From the NCBI GenBank assembly GCA_027081375.1, contig JALWKR010000021.1, forward strand, positions 1 through 7,819: DNA of 7,819 bases, in the 5' to 3' direction. This DNA is from Persephonella sp. Lineage in GTDB: Bacteria; Aquificota; Aquificia; Aquificales; Hydrogenothermaceae. Below, piece by piece: positions 7,010 to 7,819 of this stretch (positions are counted from its first letter, which is position 1; the number at the start of each line of letters is the position of its first letter). Both the position numbers and the translations under genes were made by a program. A model generated the notes under the pieces. The model saw nothing but the letters and a program-made list of their open reading frames with translations, had not been told where the DNA came from and ran no database searches.

Positions 7010-7819
7010 CTATTGTACATTAATAGAGCCTCTGTATAGTCTAAACCTTCTTACATTTACTAAATTTCCTTCACAATCTATATCAGGAGCAGTTCCTCTT
7101 ACAAACAGAACATATTCTCCAGGACATGTTTCATTTGCAACTAGGTTTGTTATCGGGTCAATAGGAACATAAACATCTCCCTCTGGGATAGGAAAGTTAG
7201 GAACTTTCTGTCCTGCATGGGCAGATGCCATAAAGTCTATCCATATAGGAAGAGCAGCTGCAGAGCCTGTCATCTTTCTTCCAATGCTCTTTTTTATATC
7301 ATATCCTACCCATACAACAGTGGTAATCTTAGGAGAAAATCCAGCAAACCATGCATCTGTATAGTTATTTGTAGTTCCTGTTTTTCCAGCTATAGGAAAT
7401 CCAAGAACTCTTGCTTTTCTTCCTGTTCCTTTTTTTATTACAGCTCTAAGCATATCCACAACCACTGCATTTTCCTCTTTAGGGATGACAGGAATACATA
7501 TAGGCTCATGAGAGTAAACAGTATTTCCCTCTTTGTCTACAACTTTTTCTATAAAGTATGGTTCACATCTAGTTCCTTGATTTGCAAAAGTTGAATAAAC
7601 AGTAGCAAGTTCTAGAGGAGAGATATCTGCACTTCCAAGAACTAATGAAGGAACAGGAGGAAGATATGACTTTATCCCCAGATCTTTTGCCAGCTTTATA
7701 ACAGGTTTTATTCCTACTTTCATAAAAAGATTTACAGAGGCTGCATTTAAACTGTGGACTAGAGCATATCTCAGAGTTACTTCTCCCCTATACCTGTGAT
7801 CATAATTGGAAGGTATCCA
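7010..7819 (-). CDS. Class A penicillin-binding protein (PBP1A family), C-terminal part, cut by window edge
   Basis: This is the 3' portion of a bifunctional glycosyltransferase/transpeptidase that cross-links peptidoglycan in the periplasm. The frame stays open without a stop to the right edge, giving 269 residues. An ATG at 7723 is internal, because the upstream codons encode conserved PBP1A sequence (WIPSNYDHRYRGEVTLRYAL). Visible transpeptidase motifs are SxN (SLN, residues 23-25 of the fragment) and KTGTT (146-150). The STxK serine motif, glycosyltransferase domain and membrane anchor lie outside the window. TGSAAALPIW is the typical segment after KTG. The short C-terminal tail has two cysteines 17 positions apart, which could form a disulfide. 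It is the most upstream visible gene of the minus-strand cluster, with trpB following after 29 bases. Confidence 0.95.
   Translation of the reverse strand, partial: WIPSNYDHRYRGEVTLRYALVHSLNAASVNLFMKVGIKPVIKLAKDLGIKSYLPPVPSLVLGSADISPLELATVYSTFANQGTRCEPYFIEKVVDKEGNTVYSHEPICIPVIPKEENAVVVDMLRAVIKKGTGRKARVLGFPIAGKTGTTNNYTDAWFAGFSPKITTVVWVGYDIKKSIGRKMTGSAAALPIWIDFMASAHAGQKVPNFPIPEGDVYVPIDPITNLVANETCPGEYVLFVRGTAPDIDCEGNLVNVRRFRLYRGSINVQ

Noticed and set aside
7217..7594. Plus-strand 125-residue frame with many cysteines opposite the penicillin-binding protein
   Set aside because: The Cys/Ser richness comes from reading the reverse of Ala, Gly and Thr codons in the transpeptidase domain, which is clearly the real gene on the other strand.
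7721..7723. ATG at 7723 (minus strand) as the start of the penicillin-binding protein gene
   Set aside because: The frame continues upstream to the window edge with conserved PBP1A sequence including the SxN motif, so this methionine is internal.
1..7819. CRISPR arrays, tRNA/rRNA genes, insertion sequences, riboswitches, phage or defence genes
   Set aside because: No direct-repeat array, cloverleaf-like or rRNA-like sequence, transposase, terminal inverted repeats or defence domain was seen. Nearly all bases are accounted for by housekeeping genes.

Overview
This window is an AT-rich, gene-dense piece of a bacterial chromosome. It holds eight clear protein genes and the first 11 codons of a probable ninth. 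The proteins are rich in Lys, Glu and Ile, the spacers are very short, neighbouring genes often overlap, and sense strands are purine-rich. This looks like a thermophilic lineage. The combination of a sugar-phosphoglycerate phosphatase, a trpB away from other trp genes and these protein styles resembles Aquificota, perhaps Hydrogenothermaceae such as Sulfurihydrogenibium or Persephonella. That placement is inference from recognition, not a search result.

Layout: positions 1-34 carry the start of a minus-strand gene that may be uracil phosphoribosyltransferase. A 102-base divergent spacer follows. A plus-strand cluster then runs mazG (NTP pyrophosphohydrolase), a metallo-beta-lactamase-fold hydrolase, murC (UDP-MurNAc-L-alanine ligase) and pncB (nicotinate phosphoribosyltransferase), ending at 4540. 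It meets, tail to tail, a minus-strand cluster. In transcription order that cluster is a class A penicillin-binding protein (3' part only, running off the right edge), trpB, a small lipoprotein of unknown function, and mpgP (mannosyl- or glucosyl-3-phosphoglycerate phosphatase). The two clusters overlap by 41 bases at their 3' ends, leaving no room for an ordinary terminator between them.

The genes are mainly housekeeping: nucleotide-pool cleaning, NAD salvage, tryptophan synthesis, peptidoglycan precursor synthesis (murC) and peptidoglycan cross-linking (the penicillin-binding protein). The last step of a thermophile compatible-solute pathway is also present. Within each cluster, spacing of 57 bases or less, or overlap, suggests co-transcription. 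There are no mobile elements, CRISPR arrays, tRNA or rRNA genes, or phage genes. I found no convincing undescribed system. The points most worth a second look are the TTG-started hydrolase nested in the end of mazG, the mpgP tail that reads into antisense pncB with a 9-bp inverted repeat at the junction, and the unrecognised lipoprotein beside mpgP.
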